Positions 11,420 through 21,090 of a stretch of DNA of 64,000 nt are shown piece by piece. Below the pieces are notes generated by a model. That model did no database searches, was not told where the DNA came from, and saw nothing but the letters and a program-made list of their open reading frames with translations. How positions within the stretch are numbered: the stretch's first letter is position 1; each line of letters starts with the position of its first letter. This DNA comes from Gnetum montanum (Eukaryota > Streptophyta > Gnetopsida > Gnetales > Gnetaceae). The stretch covers positions 245,455 through 309,454 of the forward strand of contig MNCI01025366.1 in the NCBI GenBank assembly GCA_015680685.1. Reading direction: 5' to 3'. Position numbers and translations under genes: made by a program.

Positions 11420-11643
11420 GTTGTGGCCATAGAAATGATAAGAAGAGAATGTTAGCATTGGAAACAAAAAAATGCATAAAAATTAGACTTAACATACTTA
11501 ACTTTTCACCTAGCTCTAAGGGAAAGGAACATCGAAATATCGATCTAACGTGCCTAATCCCCAACAGGGCATAACACTAACATCTATGTTGCATATTTAC
11601 AAACATTATAACTTTGAAAATATAAAAAAAAATTTCAATAACT

Positions 11644-11930
11644 ATTGGTTACGCTCCCCATAGAGTGTAATCTTCAAAATTACAAAATTTCTTCTGTTGG
11701 CTACGCTCCCCATAGAGCGTAACCCTTGCAACTGCAAAAAATACTAAGTATTGGCTACACTCCCTACCAAGTGTAACAATGAAAATAAGTTTCAAAGTGT
11801 TGGTTACACTCCTTGTAGAGCATAACAATTGCAAAAATTTCCAACTATTAAAAAGATTTCAAATTGTAGGGTATGCTCACTACAGAGCATAACCTATTAA
11901 CTGCGTTGCCTATAGAGCGTGATGCCAGAA
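11644..11930. repeat. Hairpin repeat cluster in antisense intron 1, element 1
   Basis: At least four imperfect palindromes spaced about 50-60 bp apart, of the type GGCTACGCTC-CCCATA-GAGCGTAACC (11699-11724; arms of 10 bp with one mismatch). Others start near 11647, 11753, 11808 and 11868. Arms differ between units mostly as CG to CA/TG. The same hairpin type occurs in the LTRs. Confidence 0.75.
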
Positions 11931-12049
11931 AATTAAAATTTTTTAACTTTTTTTTGTTATTCTCATGGGAACATACACTAGCATGATATTCATAACCCTC
12001 ATAGTTGTCCTGTTTGGACCGTCATGCTCTACATTAGCCTTCAAGCCAC

Positions 12050-12260
12050 CTCAGTCGAGTCCTGTCCGGCATCATGTATAGGATGCAAAAAAAAAAGCCT
12101 TGTCCCACATCGTGCATGGGATGTCAAAAAATGGTTATCCCATGTCATGCACCAGGCACCAAAAAATTGCTTGTTCTATGCCATATGTAGGATGCCCAGA
12201 AAACCCCTGTCCCACATCATGTGTGCAATGTGAAGAAAACCCTTGTCCCACACCACGCGC
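12050..12260. repeat. Tandem CCCACATCATG-type repeat in antisense intron 1
   Basis: Five or so degenerate units of about 45 bp with the core TTGTCCCACATCGTGCATGGGATG. A shorter set is at 25190-25285 in element 2, and two related copies (TCCCATGTCTCATGCGTAACATGGGA) lie just upstream of the antisense TATA box near 12805-12842. No coding content recognised on either strand between 11430 and 12460. Confidence 0.6.
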
Positions 12261-12738
12261 GAGACATAAATTCTCAACACAAAAAATCTAAAAACCCAAA
12301 TAGAAATGCACCATGTGCACTCCCTTCTCTAGCCATGACTCATGGTATTTGTGATGGTAGTGGTGGTCCCTACCCAGGGTAGGCCACCCTCAAAACCAAA
12401 AAATCCCAACGAGAACAAGAAGAAAGGAAATAAATCACAAGGGAAGAGCGTAGCATCTTACCTTGCCGACGACGTCTTTCTCTAGTCCTCTATACGTGCC
12501 CTGAGAAGGCTCCTTAGTATGTGTTCTCCTTCATCCATGTTACTGAGGCTAGGGTGTTGGCATTCACTATGGCATTCATCGTTGATTGTCATGCTCCTAC
12601 TTTCTTCTTCCTCTTTGTTACGCTCTAGCTTCCCCTCTTTCATCACTGTGCTTTTTCTCTCTTCGCCTTAGCCGCACTATGCTTAGTGACTATTTGCTTC
12701 AACTTTGAAAATGATAGGATTGACCATGGTAAAACTCA

Positions 12739-12748
12739 TATTTATACC
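12739..12748 (-). promoter_or_regulatory. TATA box of the antisense gene, element 1
   Basis: On the - strand GGGTATAAATATGAG, about 200 bp before the conserved ATG at 12538. Element 2 has AGTATAAATAGGAG at the same position. The upstream side (12775-12845) holds CCCATG...CATGGG inverted repeats and GAGCGTAGC, motifs also found upstream of the LTR TATA box. Confidence 0.5.
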
Positions 12749-12859
12749 CTTCCAGGTTGAAGGACACGTCACCCTCTTGGGGCTTGTCCCATGTCCTGCG
12801 CATAATGTTGGACTATCCCATGTCTCATGCGTAACATGGGATGAGCGTAGCACCTAGAG

Positions 12860-13185
12860 TTAGAAAAATTTTCAAACTTTTTCAGCATCTCCATACTTCA
12901 ATTTTTTTTTCATTTTTTTGATTGCCGAATAAACACCCAGCTTATTCCTACATTTAAAACCTTCTAAGCCTTACTTAAACCCAGATTTCTTGCATAAACC
13001 ATGGTCCACTATGACCTTAAATTGGCAATTTTATGACCAATGGATGCCCTAAAATTACTTTACATACTTTCTTATTTGATCCAACAACTACATAGTTAAG
13101 TGAATTTTCATAACATTATCTTCCTTATTTTATGCATTTTCCCTTATTAAGATAGGTGCTGCTTGACATTTTTCTAGTTGTTTTG
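12860..13185. other. Downstream end of the protease-RT interval
   Basis: Between the antisense promoter and RT. AT-rich with no frame. Just before recognisable pol sequence there is a pyrimidine-rich stretch and TTTTTGGCAG|AATTGC (ends 13200), a candidate 3' splice site for an Ogre-type intron on the + strand. Element 2 has GATAAG|ATTGC at the same place. Confidence 0.35.
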
Positions 13186-13189
13186 CAAG

Positions 13190-14475
13190 ATTTTTGGCAG
13201 AATTGCAAAATGCATGCATACAAACATCTTCATGCACCTTTGGTCTTGACTGGACCTTGTGGTAATTCCATGAGATGCCTAAACATTGAGCTCCTAGACT
13301 TTGAGCCTATGACTCATGACATAAATGTAGCATCCCTAGAGACATCTCTAGATTAGCCAGACCATCTAGTTAGAGCTCTAGACCTAGAGGCAGGTGACGT
13401 AACTGAGAATCCTCTTGTTGAAATCCCTATAGTAACATGTAAAGGTAAGGTGAAGACATTGAAATTTAGTTCCTTATTAGAGCCTCAAAATAAACAAAGC
13501 ATCTCTAAAATTCTCAACGATAACTTTAAGGTATTTGCATGGTCCTAAGAGGACATGCTAGACTTGGACCCTTGCATAACAAAACACAACATTATCCTTG
13601 GTCCTCCCATAAAATTAGTTAAATAGAAAGCTCACAAAGTTAAGCTTGAGGTGGCATTGACAGTTCACGATGAAATCACTAAGCTTTACAAATCTAGTTT
13701 CATTTGGGTAGTTGACTATGCAAAATGGGTTTCAAATATCATAGTTGTCCCTAAGAAAAATAGGAGTATATGCATTTGCATAGACTTCTAGGACATGAAC
13801 AAGGTGATCATCAAAGATGATTTGCCATTGCCTAGTATTGACCAACTCATTGATACTATGATTGGTCATGCCTTGTTGTCCTTTATGGATAGGTTCTTAG
13901 GGTACAACCAAATTTGGTTAAACCCAGAGCACCAACTCAACACCACCTTCATGACCCCTTGGGGTATGTTTTGTTATACAATGATTCCCTTTAGACTAAA
14001 GAATGTAGGAGCAACCTACCAACATGCGATGACATATATTTTTAGTGATTATCTACTAGAGTTGCTCAATGACTACTTTGAAGATATAGCAGTTAAGTCC
14101 AAGTTAGCTCATGACCACAAAGATGACTTGGACCGCATCCTCAAACATTGCCTTAGACATGACCTTAGGCTAAACCCCAAGAAGTGTGTCTTTGGCATCA
14201 AAACTAGTCACATGCTAGGCTTTGTAGTATCAAAAACTAATATATGTATAGACCTCGATAAGGTTAAAGCTATCACCAAATTAGCATCACCGGGAAACCT
14301 TAAGGAGCTATGCAAGTTACAAGGTAGATTACAATACATATGTAGGTTTATCACCAGGTTGACTGATAAGTTGCAGCCAATGCAATATTTTCTCAAAAGG
14401 GGATTCACTTTGAATGGACAACTTAATGCCAAGAGGCATTTGACAACCTCAAAAAGGAGCTGGCTTAACTCTTGA
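13190..14475 (+). pseudogene. pol: Reverse transcriptase, Tat-1
   Basis: Upstream part has VFAWS*EDMLDLDPCI (Tat: VFAWSYEDMPGLDP), then VPKKN, DLPLPSIDQLID, the first catalytic Asp in LLSFMDRFLGYNQI, MTPWG, PFRLKNVGATYQHAM, and the active-site motif as YFEDIAVKSK (canonical YVDDI). LGFVVS and the thumb motif LKELCKLQGRLQYICRFI follow. Bases 13795-14475 stay open for 226 codons, but the frame is stopped just before this (TTCTAG at 13788) and upstream at 13547. The active site VD to FE change alone would inactivate it. Confidence 0.85.
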
Positions 14476-15280
14476 CAGTCTACCCTTCACAAGGAGATAA
14501 GCCATTCTACATTTACCTTACAACTTCAAACACGTCCATTTCTTCTCTTCTTTTCCAAAAGTGAGATGATAGCTCAAAGGTCCCTATTTACTACTTATGC
14601 CATGTGCTAGTGGCCCACAAGGCAAAATACAATGATGTAGAGAAGAACTGTCTCACCTTAGTCTTTGGACTCAAAAAATGAAGGCATTATCTTTTCCGTA
14701 GTTAGGTTAACATTATCTACAAAAGTAACGTACTTCAGGCGATTACTACGAACATGTACAAAAGTAGTTGAATTGCATGGTGGAAGGTAATAACCACAGA
14801 GTTTGACCTGCACTACATAGTACAAGCATCGACAAAGGATCAAGCAATAGCCACACAACTCACAGCTTCACCCATAAACGATCAAGCAACAATAGATCCA
14901 TAATTTCTGGATGAGCATGTCAATAGCATAAGTCAAGTGCCTATAAACTTTGAAGTAATTTTACACTTTGATGGTGCTTCAACCACACAAGGTGGAAGTG
15001 TCGCTGCTATTATCATGTTTCCCTCTAGGGATATTTGACCCTTCACATATCATGTTGCATTTTCTTGCACAAATAATATGGCAAAGAGTGAAGGTCAACC
15101 AAAACATAGCAATCCAAGATGATTCGTAGCTTATTTTCAACCAAGTCATAGAGGTTTATGCTTCCAAGGCACAACATTTACAACCTTACTATGATTTTGC
15201 AACCTTACTATGATTTGGCAAAACACTTGCTTAAATAATTTGCAATTATGGATGTTTAACACATTCCCCATAATGAAAAT
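14476..15280 (+). pseudogene. pol: RNase H and second (archaeal-type) RNase H, Tat-1
   Basis: The first RNase H is recognisable by KAKYNDVEKNCLTLVFGLKK near 14620-14680. A second, archaeal-type domain starts at LHFDGASTTQGGSVAAIIM near 14960, with the catalytic Asp. Its central part is deleted relative to element 2: NNMAKSEGQ runs into the region after VVNQI. The ACAACCTTACTATGATTTGGCAA segment is partly duplicated at 15180-15220. Two RNase H domains in series are the hallmark of the Tat lineage. Confidence 0.7.
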
Positions 15281-16625
15281 AGCACCCAACATGTTTTCTG
15301 CATTGCTTGCTTTGATAGTGGATTACATCAAACCTATAACTCAATTAACAAGCATTGCATTTGTAGATGTGACAAGAACAACTCATGCCCAAGAGTGGTA
15401 TGACAATATTAAGACATACCTCCAACAAGGAGAGCCTCTGAAAAATATAACCTCTTCCCAAAAATATGTAGTATGAAAATGATCACAGCAATACGTCCCT
15501 ATAGGTGATAGCAGCTTGTGTCACAAATCCTATGATGGAATACTATTAACTTGCGTTAGTGGTAGTAAAGCACAAACGATCATCGATCAAGTCCATAAGG
15601 GACTATGCGAAGGCCACATAGCACCTAGGGAAATGGTAGCAAAAATTAGACACCTAGGCTATTATTGTCATTACATGAAGTGTGATTGTGTTTCCAAGGT
15701 CAGAATATGTGATGCATGTCAACGACATGATAACCTAATGTATGTGCCACCCACTAAATTGCATACTATGTAGATCACATGGTCCTTCAAACATTAGGGG
15801 TTGGGTATCATAGGACCTATAATGCCTAAGTCTTCTGCAAGACATAGCTTCATCATTATCGCAAGTGGGTTGAAGCCATTCCCCTTAGGAAGACAACAAC
15901 ATAACAGGTTTGAAAATTTATGCTAGAAAACATAGTGACCTGATTTGGTCTACCCATGTTTATAGTTACATATAACAAGCCATAATTTAGCAATGTAGAA
16001 ACTAAAGCCTTTTGTGAACACCTTGGCATTAAACACTCCTTTTCATTACCGTACTACCCACAAATGAATGGCCAAGCGAAGGCTACAAACAAAGTCATCA
16101 TCAACCTTTTGAAGAGGATGCTTAACAATAGCAAGTGATGATGGCATGAAGAACTAGTCTATGCATTATGGGCCTACGATATGATATGCAAAATAACAAC
16201 AGGTAAGATGCCATATAGTCTTATGTATGGATTTGATGCACTGTTGCCTCTTGAACTACAGGTCCCATCACTCTGTATGATCTTCTAGAGCTTCATTGAT
16301 GAGGCTTAGAATAATGAGTTGAGAACCATTAACCTCAACTCTATAGAGGATAAGCACATACAAACACTTGATCGCATTGAGTGTTACCAGGAAAAGCAAC
16401 GGCAAAAGCACCATCATAATCAGCATTAATGCCCAATCAAGAAGGGGGACCTGGTCCTCAAGGTCATTTAAGAGCTTGCAGAAAAATTCTTAGCTAACTG
16501 GGAAGGATTCTTCTTGGTCATAAAGGCCTATGACAATGGAGCATTCAAGCTTGCTAATCTAGATGGCAATGAGGTTTCCAATCCAATTAACCACTCATCC
16601 CTGAAGCTGTACTATGCCTAGTACG
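15281..16625 (+). pseudogene. pol: Integrase, Tat-1
   Basis: The HHCC zinc finger is intact in sequence: VHKGLCEGHIAP ... CDCVSKVRICDACQRH (15590-15735). The core domain is broken by stops and small deletions. KWVEAIPLRKTTT sits near 15860 with the first Asp region missing, HSFSLPYYPQMNGQAKATNK near 16040 has the catalytic Glu changed to Lys, and WxxWY-like KMPYSLMYGFDALLP near 16205. A C-terminal NWEGFFLVIKAYDNGAFKL block reaches about 16560, and the reading ends at TAG 16619. Confidence 0.8.
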
Positions 16626-16654
16626 CAATGTCATGCCAATGACGAAGCAAGGTA

Positions 16655-17010
16655 AGTGAATGTCTACTACAATGTTAAACTAGCATAAGACATCTACTAT
16701 GACGTTAAACTGGCACAGGATGTCTGCTATGACATTAAACTGGCACAGAACATCTGTTATGGTGTTAAACTAGCACAGAATGTCCTTGAGCTATGACATT
16801 AAATTGGCACCCATAACATGGTTCGCTATGACCTTAAAGTAGCCATCCATAATCCACTATGATGTTAAAGTAGCATAGTGGTCTGCTAGGATCTTAAACT
16901 ACCACATCATGATCTACTCAGACCGTAAACTGGGTTCAGGGTCTGCTAAGACCTTAAACTAGTATAGCATGTGGTCTACCAAGACTTAAAACTAGGTTTG
17001 CAGTTTAGCA
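16655..17010. repeat. Minisatellite behind integrase, Tat-1
   Basis: About ten degenerate units of 30-37 bp with the core CTATGACATTAAACTGGCA, starting right after the pol stop. The homologous array in element 2 is 29693-30010. The core is shared with the array at 7990-8080 in the protease-RT interval. Confidence 0.8.
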
Positions 17011-18582
17011 TTCATAGTTCAACACACATAGTTTTATGGACAATTGAGCATGAATACTTTCAATCTTCCGTCAACTACCCACACCTCTTGAGTAGGATGG
17101 GATGGGGGGTTGCAGTTCCAGAATGAAGTTCACATCATCAAGAAAAAATCCTCTAGAACATTTACAACATCACCATCCTTGACATCTTGTTGATCTTTTG
17201 GAGATGCCTTTAGGCATCTTGCTGACCTTCTAGAGCTATGGCCATCATCACCAATCATCTTGGCTAGAGCTCTCATTGTTAGCATCACTCACAAAAGAAC
17301 CAAAGGTATTGTGGCCCAACCACAGCACTACCATCCTCTGGCCTTCGCCATTGCCTAAGCTTGAAAGAGCATCCAATAGTGCGATTCTATACCATGTTGT
17401 TGGGTTTTTTGACTCCTATCTTTGGTGAGAACTCCTGAGCCCTGCATTGCTAACACCTTTAGCCACTAGGATGCTCACTTCTGGTGTGGCTATTGGAGCT
17501 TTCGCAGCTTGTTGCAATTGGCATCCACATTGGCCTTCTTTCTTTGAACACTACATGCACCTACAACTAACATAGCACTCGTGGCCCTTGTAGTGCCCTT
17601 GCAAATAGGACTTTGCCTTCATCTCACATGGTATGGTTGTTTTTCATGTTTTCTCTATGTTGCGTTTGCAAGATGAAGCCTTAGTGACATTGTTCAAGGA
17701 TGCATTTCATCATGATGGTAAGTCACTGCATTGCTCCGATGTGTTTGCTTTGACTCACTAAGCTACTTAAGAGTGCACATCCCTACTACCCTGTTATAGC
17801 CTATTTGCATTTACCTCTTCTCCTTACATTTTCCCACAATCCTCGCAAACTTCTTTGATGTACATAACACCCTGCTTTCAGTCAACTACAGAACCCATGA
17901 TGGACATAACACAACTCATCCCATGCAGAGCCTTTGTGGGATAGTCAAAGCCCCAAGCAGATGTAACACAACTCATCTTGAGGAGAAAACACCTATCCTA
18001 CAAATGTGACATGGTTGCCTCTAAGCAAGCTTTGTTAAGTGGCACATAGTCCGCCCGACAATGAAACATCTTCTTCTTTTTCAAAAAAAAAAGAGAGAAA
18101 ATGAAAAAAAATAAGAAAGCAAAAATAAAAAGAAAAGAGAAAGATAAGAAAAATAGAACCAAGAGCAAACAAAAAATGGGACTAAAAAAGTTCCTAAGTA
18201 AAATAGCACAGTTGCCATTTTACAACTAGTCTAACTTGGGATCAACCATGTTACACGCACTTTGATGAGAGGTCAAAATCCTAAGGGTAGGCCATCTCCA
18301 CATGCTGACTCCCTCACAAGCACTCTGATGAGGGATCATGCTTTGGCAACAAGCCATCGTAATGCTACATCCTACAGCCACATGGACAATGAGCATCCTT
18401 CCCACTTGATATCCCTTGATCCATCTCCCTAACCTATTCCCTACCATACTGTATTTCCTTAGCACTCTCAAGCACAGTGAAGCATTGTCTAATTGGGCAC
18501 TGACAAGTGGTGTTGGTGTCATGTTCACCATGGTGTTTCATGTTCTTTGTTGATGTCTCTTAGGCAAATCCTCTAGACATCA
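17011..18582 (+). other. Conserved 3' region of unknown function, Tat-1
   Basis: Homologous to 30011-31503 in element 2 at roughly the same similarity as pol. No family recognised. Both copies have overlapping short frames on the + strand (in element 2: 30217-30441, 30341-30583, 30522-30734, 30703-30978), some with hydrophobic stretches, but the frames are not kept in common. Element 1 has an extra purine-rich insertion (AAAAAGAGAGAAAATG...; 18085-18165). May be a long 3' untranslated region. Confidence 0.4.
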
Positions 18583-18597
18583 ACAAAGAAGGGCCAA
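18583..18597 (+). other. Polypurine tract, Tat-1
   Basis: ACAAAGAAGGGCCAA directly before the LTR start TGAAAC. The counterpart in element 2 is ACAAAGAGGGGCCAA at 31505-31519. This is the plus-strand primer position and fixes the LTR borders. Confidence 0.7.
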
Positions 18598-20495
18598 TGA
18601 AACACTACCAATTTCAGGCTTCTGTGTCTTCAATGGCGAATTTGGCTAAGTGTCAAAACTTGGTAAATGTTTTCTAAGTGTAGGTGTTAAGCTCTCCAGC
18701 ATAGCCAGTGTACCACACATTGAGGCTTGTTTTGCAAGATTTTTCTAAGTGTCAGCAGTAGTCCCATGAAAATTTTTCTAAGTATCCTGCTACGCTCTTA
18801 GTCTACCTGCTACACTTCCCAGTGTAGCCAACATAGCACACACTTCCATGGCCAATTTTTCCAAGTGTCAAGACACAAGTGGTCAAGGATTGCTTGCAAT
18901 GGATGAAATAGTTTGACAAATTTTCTATCTCCTAGGTTGTCATGCTTACTATGCTCCATAGTGTAGCTAGTGTAGCACATGTTCCAGCGGCTAGTTTGTC
19001 CAAGTAACAGACTAGAGGTTGTCAAAATTGCTTGGGATGGAAAAAATAGTTCAAAAAATTTTCTATCTCTTAAGTTGCTATGCTCCTTAGTGTAGCAAGC
19101 ATAGTACAGGTTCTAGTGCCCAATTTTGCTTAAGTGTTGGACAAGGATCTATTAAGCTAGCTTGACATGGAAGACACATTTGGCATATTTTCTAACTTTT
19201 GAGGTTGCCTCTTCTGCTATGCACCAAAGAGATGCTAGCATACCATGAAGGAAAACTATAGATTTTGTCAAAATTTGACTAAGTGTCCCTACTATGCTCC
19301 CTAGTGTAGCTAGTGTAACTAGTGTGAAACATCAAAATTTTGCAAATTTTCACTAAGTGTTGTGTTAAGCTCTAGAGTGTAGCCAACTTAACACTAGAGA
19401 AAAGCCTCCAACAGCCTCCAAAAGCATCCAAAACTTGGCATTGGCCTTTGTCTCAACTTTGATGTTCCTTTGGAAACTAAGATCATTAATTTGTATCTCT
19501 TTTGCACCCCTCATTGGTCTCCAAAATTGTTCATATGGTTGACCCTACTCAAAAGAAGAGAAGACGTAGTCCCGGAGTGTGGCCTCCAAGTTGTACAGTT
19601 TTCCACTGTTTGCAGGTACATTATAGTTTTTCAAACTCTAGCACATGTAGTTCGGGAAATGTAGTCACAGTTCAATAATCTTTGGGAACTCATTGCTATT
19701 CTTTAGAGCATAACACTTTGCTACTCTCATGAAAGTGTGACATGTCAGCATAACCCCATCTATGCTCATGCCACGTGGCACCCATGCCATGTGGTACCCA
19801 ATTTGCATTTCACACTAACCCTAGTCCTATAAATACCCCAATGTTCAACACTCTAGGGGTGGAAAAATCAAAAGAGCACTAGGAATTTTAGCTATCTGAG
19901 CATCCTTGACACTCTTGCACTTGAGCAGCTAAGCTTTGCACCTTGGCGCCTCCTAGAATGCAGTCCATCATTGCACTCATAGAACACAACAACAACCAAT
20001 CTAGTAGGTTCAGTCTTCAGTACAGTTGTTAGCTTTGTGTCTCGAGCATCCCAGAGACTATGATTGCATTACTACACTACCATTTTGCCTGCTTGATGCC
20101 ATGTACCATTCTCACCTCTTGTCTAGCAATAGTTACGCTTCCCATTTTCAGGGCAGTGCATTTTTTTCTTAAGCTTTGTTTCATTTCTTTTCCAAGAATT
20201 TTTATTTGATATTAAGCATAAATCTTGCACTTTTCTATTGTTTGATACATATTTGCATGCTCATGTTGCTATTTTCAAGCCGGGACACCCTACTACGCTC
20301 TGGCTTAGCTAGTCCCAGTGTCCACATGTAACGCAGTATAAACCCTTCCCACATACGATCATTTTAACATCACGTAATTCCTTGTCTCATTGACTAGACC
20401 ATTCAAGGCATCTCATTTTCATTTTCTAGTATGGCCCTTGCACGGAATCAAGGTTAGGCTGTGCACCCACCAACCTCTTGGTGTTCCAACCACTA
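18598..20495 (+). repeat. LTR 2 (shared middle LTR)
   Basis: Aligns with LTR 1 along its full length, starting TGAAACACTACCAATTTCAG after the polypurine tract. It contains the same hairpin modules (for example near 18690, 18810, 18950, 19290). The junction to gag is as abrupt as in LTR 1, and no primer binding site is evident. Confidence 0.7.
19769..19835 (+). promoter_or_regulatory. LTR 2 core promoter: G-box palindrome and TATA box
   Basis: TGCCACGTGGCA at 19769-19780 is a perfect 12-bp palindrome with a CACGTG G-box core, a known bZIP/bHLH target in plants. TATAAATA follows at 19828-19835. LTR 1 (ATGCCATGTGACA) and LTR 3 (GTGCCACATGGCA) have decayed versions, each by a CG to CA/TG change. 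Confidence 0.5.
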
Positions 20496-21090
20496 ATGTT
20501 TTCAAATGTCACAAAAAGGGTAAGGAAACAACAACCATTGCAGTTGTGGCCAATGAGGCTAAGCCCAACAACACTAAACCAACAGCCAAGGTGCCTAAGG
20601 CCTTAGAAAACAATAAAAAAGCATTAGGTTTTGGTGCTATAGGAACCAACCAAGCTGCACTACCCGTAGCTATGAGGCAAGCTGTCCCAAGGTCAAACTT
20701 TAAGCACAAGAATCGCTCAAAGTATACCCCATTACCTATTAAGATATCTGAGCTTTTAGACTAGTTGCTTGGTGCTAGCGGCATCGAGCACAAATAGATG
20801 TCTAAGGATGCACACAAGCACCATGAGCGGTACTGCAAGGTTCTAAGAAACCCTTTAGTAGCTATGCCAAATGAGCCCCTGATCCCTAAAAACTTCAGGT
20901 TGGACTACTTGGAAACTATCACCAATTTCATGGACATGATACAAATTACTACTTGGCATTAAAAGATGAAATTCAACACATGATCAATTAAGGAAAATTG
21001 GTCCTTGAAGATAGCAATCCTGTGCAACTAGAAAACCAATCAATGAATGTCTACAAAGACCCCCTCAATGCTAGTGGTGTAGGCTATGTT
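20496..21090 (+). pseudogene. gag: gag C-terminal remnant, Tat-2
   Basis: Open from within the LTR border to TAG at 20762 (124 codons, but the first 40 are LTR sequence), reading CHKKGKETTTIAVVANEAKP and KYTPLPIKISELLD. The zinc-knuckle-like block at 20905-20990 needs a one-base correction to read in frame. As in element 1, the N-terminal Gag domain is missing. Confidence 0.6.

Larger units (their letters stand above)
8298..12538 (-). pseudogene. Antisense intron-containing gene in the protease-RT interval, element 1
   Basis: Read on the - strand. Exon 1 begins at ATG 12538 (MDEGEHILRSLL...) and ends at a GGCAAG|GTAAGA donor (12462). Exon 2, FCP1-like, is 11419-10971. Later exons run to 9976 (donor GTAAGTATG), then 9885-about 9648 (acceptor GATGTTAG; GGEFKKFFDGMQMGDPP), about 9540-9391, 9303-8493, and 8384-8298 (terminal, acidic, ends at TAA). 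Introns at 9975-9886, 9390-9304 and 8492-8385 have GT-AG ends and plant-like lengths near 90-110 bp. Compared with element 2, about 500 bp around 10842 (all of exon 3) is missing. Many exons carry TAG/TGA stops, so it is decayed. A captured host gene is the simplest reading; an ancient element-specific antisense ORF is the alternative. Confidence 0.6.
80..20495 (+). mobile_element. Tat/Ogre-type Ty3/gypsy element 1 (LTR to LTR), degenerate
   Basis: Order on the + strand: LTR (80-about 2005), gag C-terminal part, protease (present twice), a long protease-RT interval with an antisense gene, RT, RNase H, second RNase H, integrase, minisatellite, tail, polypurine tract, LTR (18598-about 20495). 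The second RNase H and the protease ending in an ILGRSWL-type motif are Tat features. A long interval between protease and RT is characteristic of Ogre, where it is an intron. About 20.4 kb including both LTRs, in the size range of Ogre. All frames contain several stops, so it cannot move on its own. The downstream LTR is shared with element 2. Confidence 0.8.

Noticed and set aside
11644-11930. CRISPR-like array
   Set aside because: Repeats are imperfect palindromes with irregular spacing in a plant retroelement; no cas genes and no bacterial context.
13795-14475. Intact RT of 226 residues in element 1
   Set aside because: The frame is interrupted immediately upstream and the catalytic YVDD is YFED; it is part of a pseudogene.
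18226-18531. 101-codon - strand ORF before LTR 2
   Set aside because: Not kept open in the homologous 31140-31440 region; no recognisable composition.
20390-20764. 124-codon ORF taken as a complete gag start
   Set aside because: Its first 40 codons lie in the LTR and are not conserved as protein; only the later part is gag.
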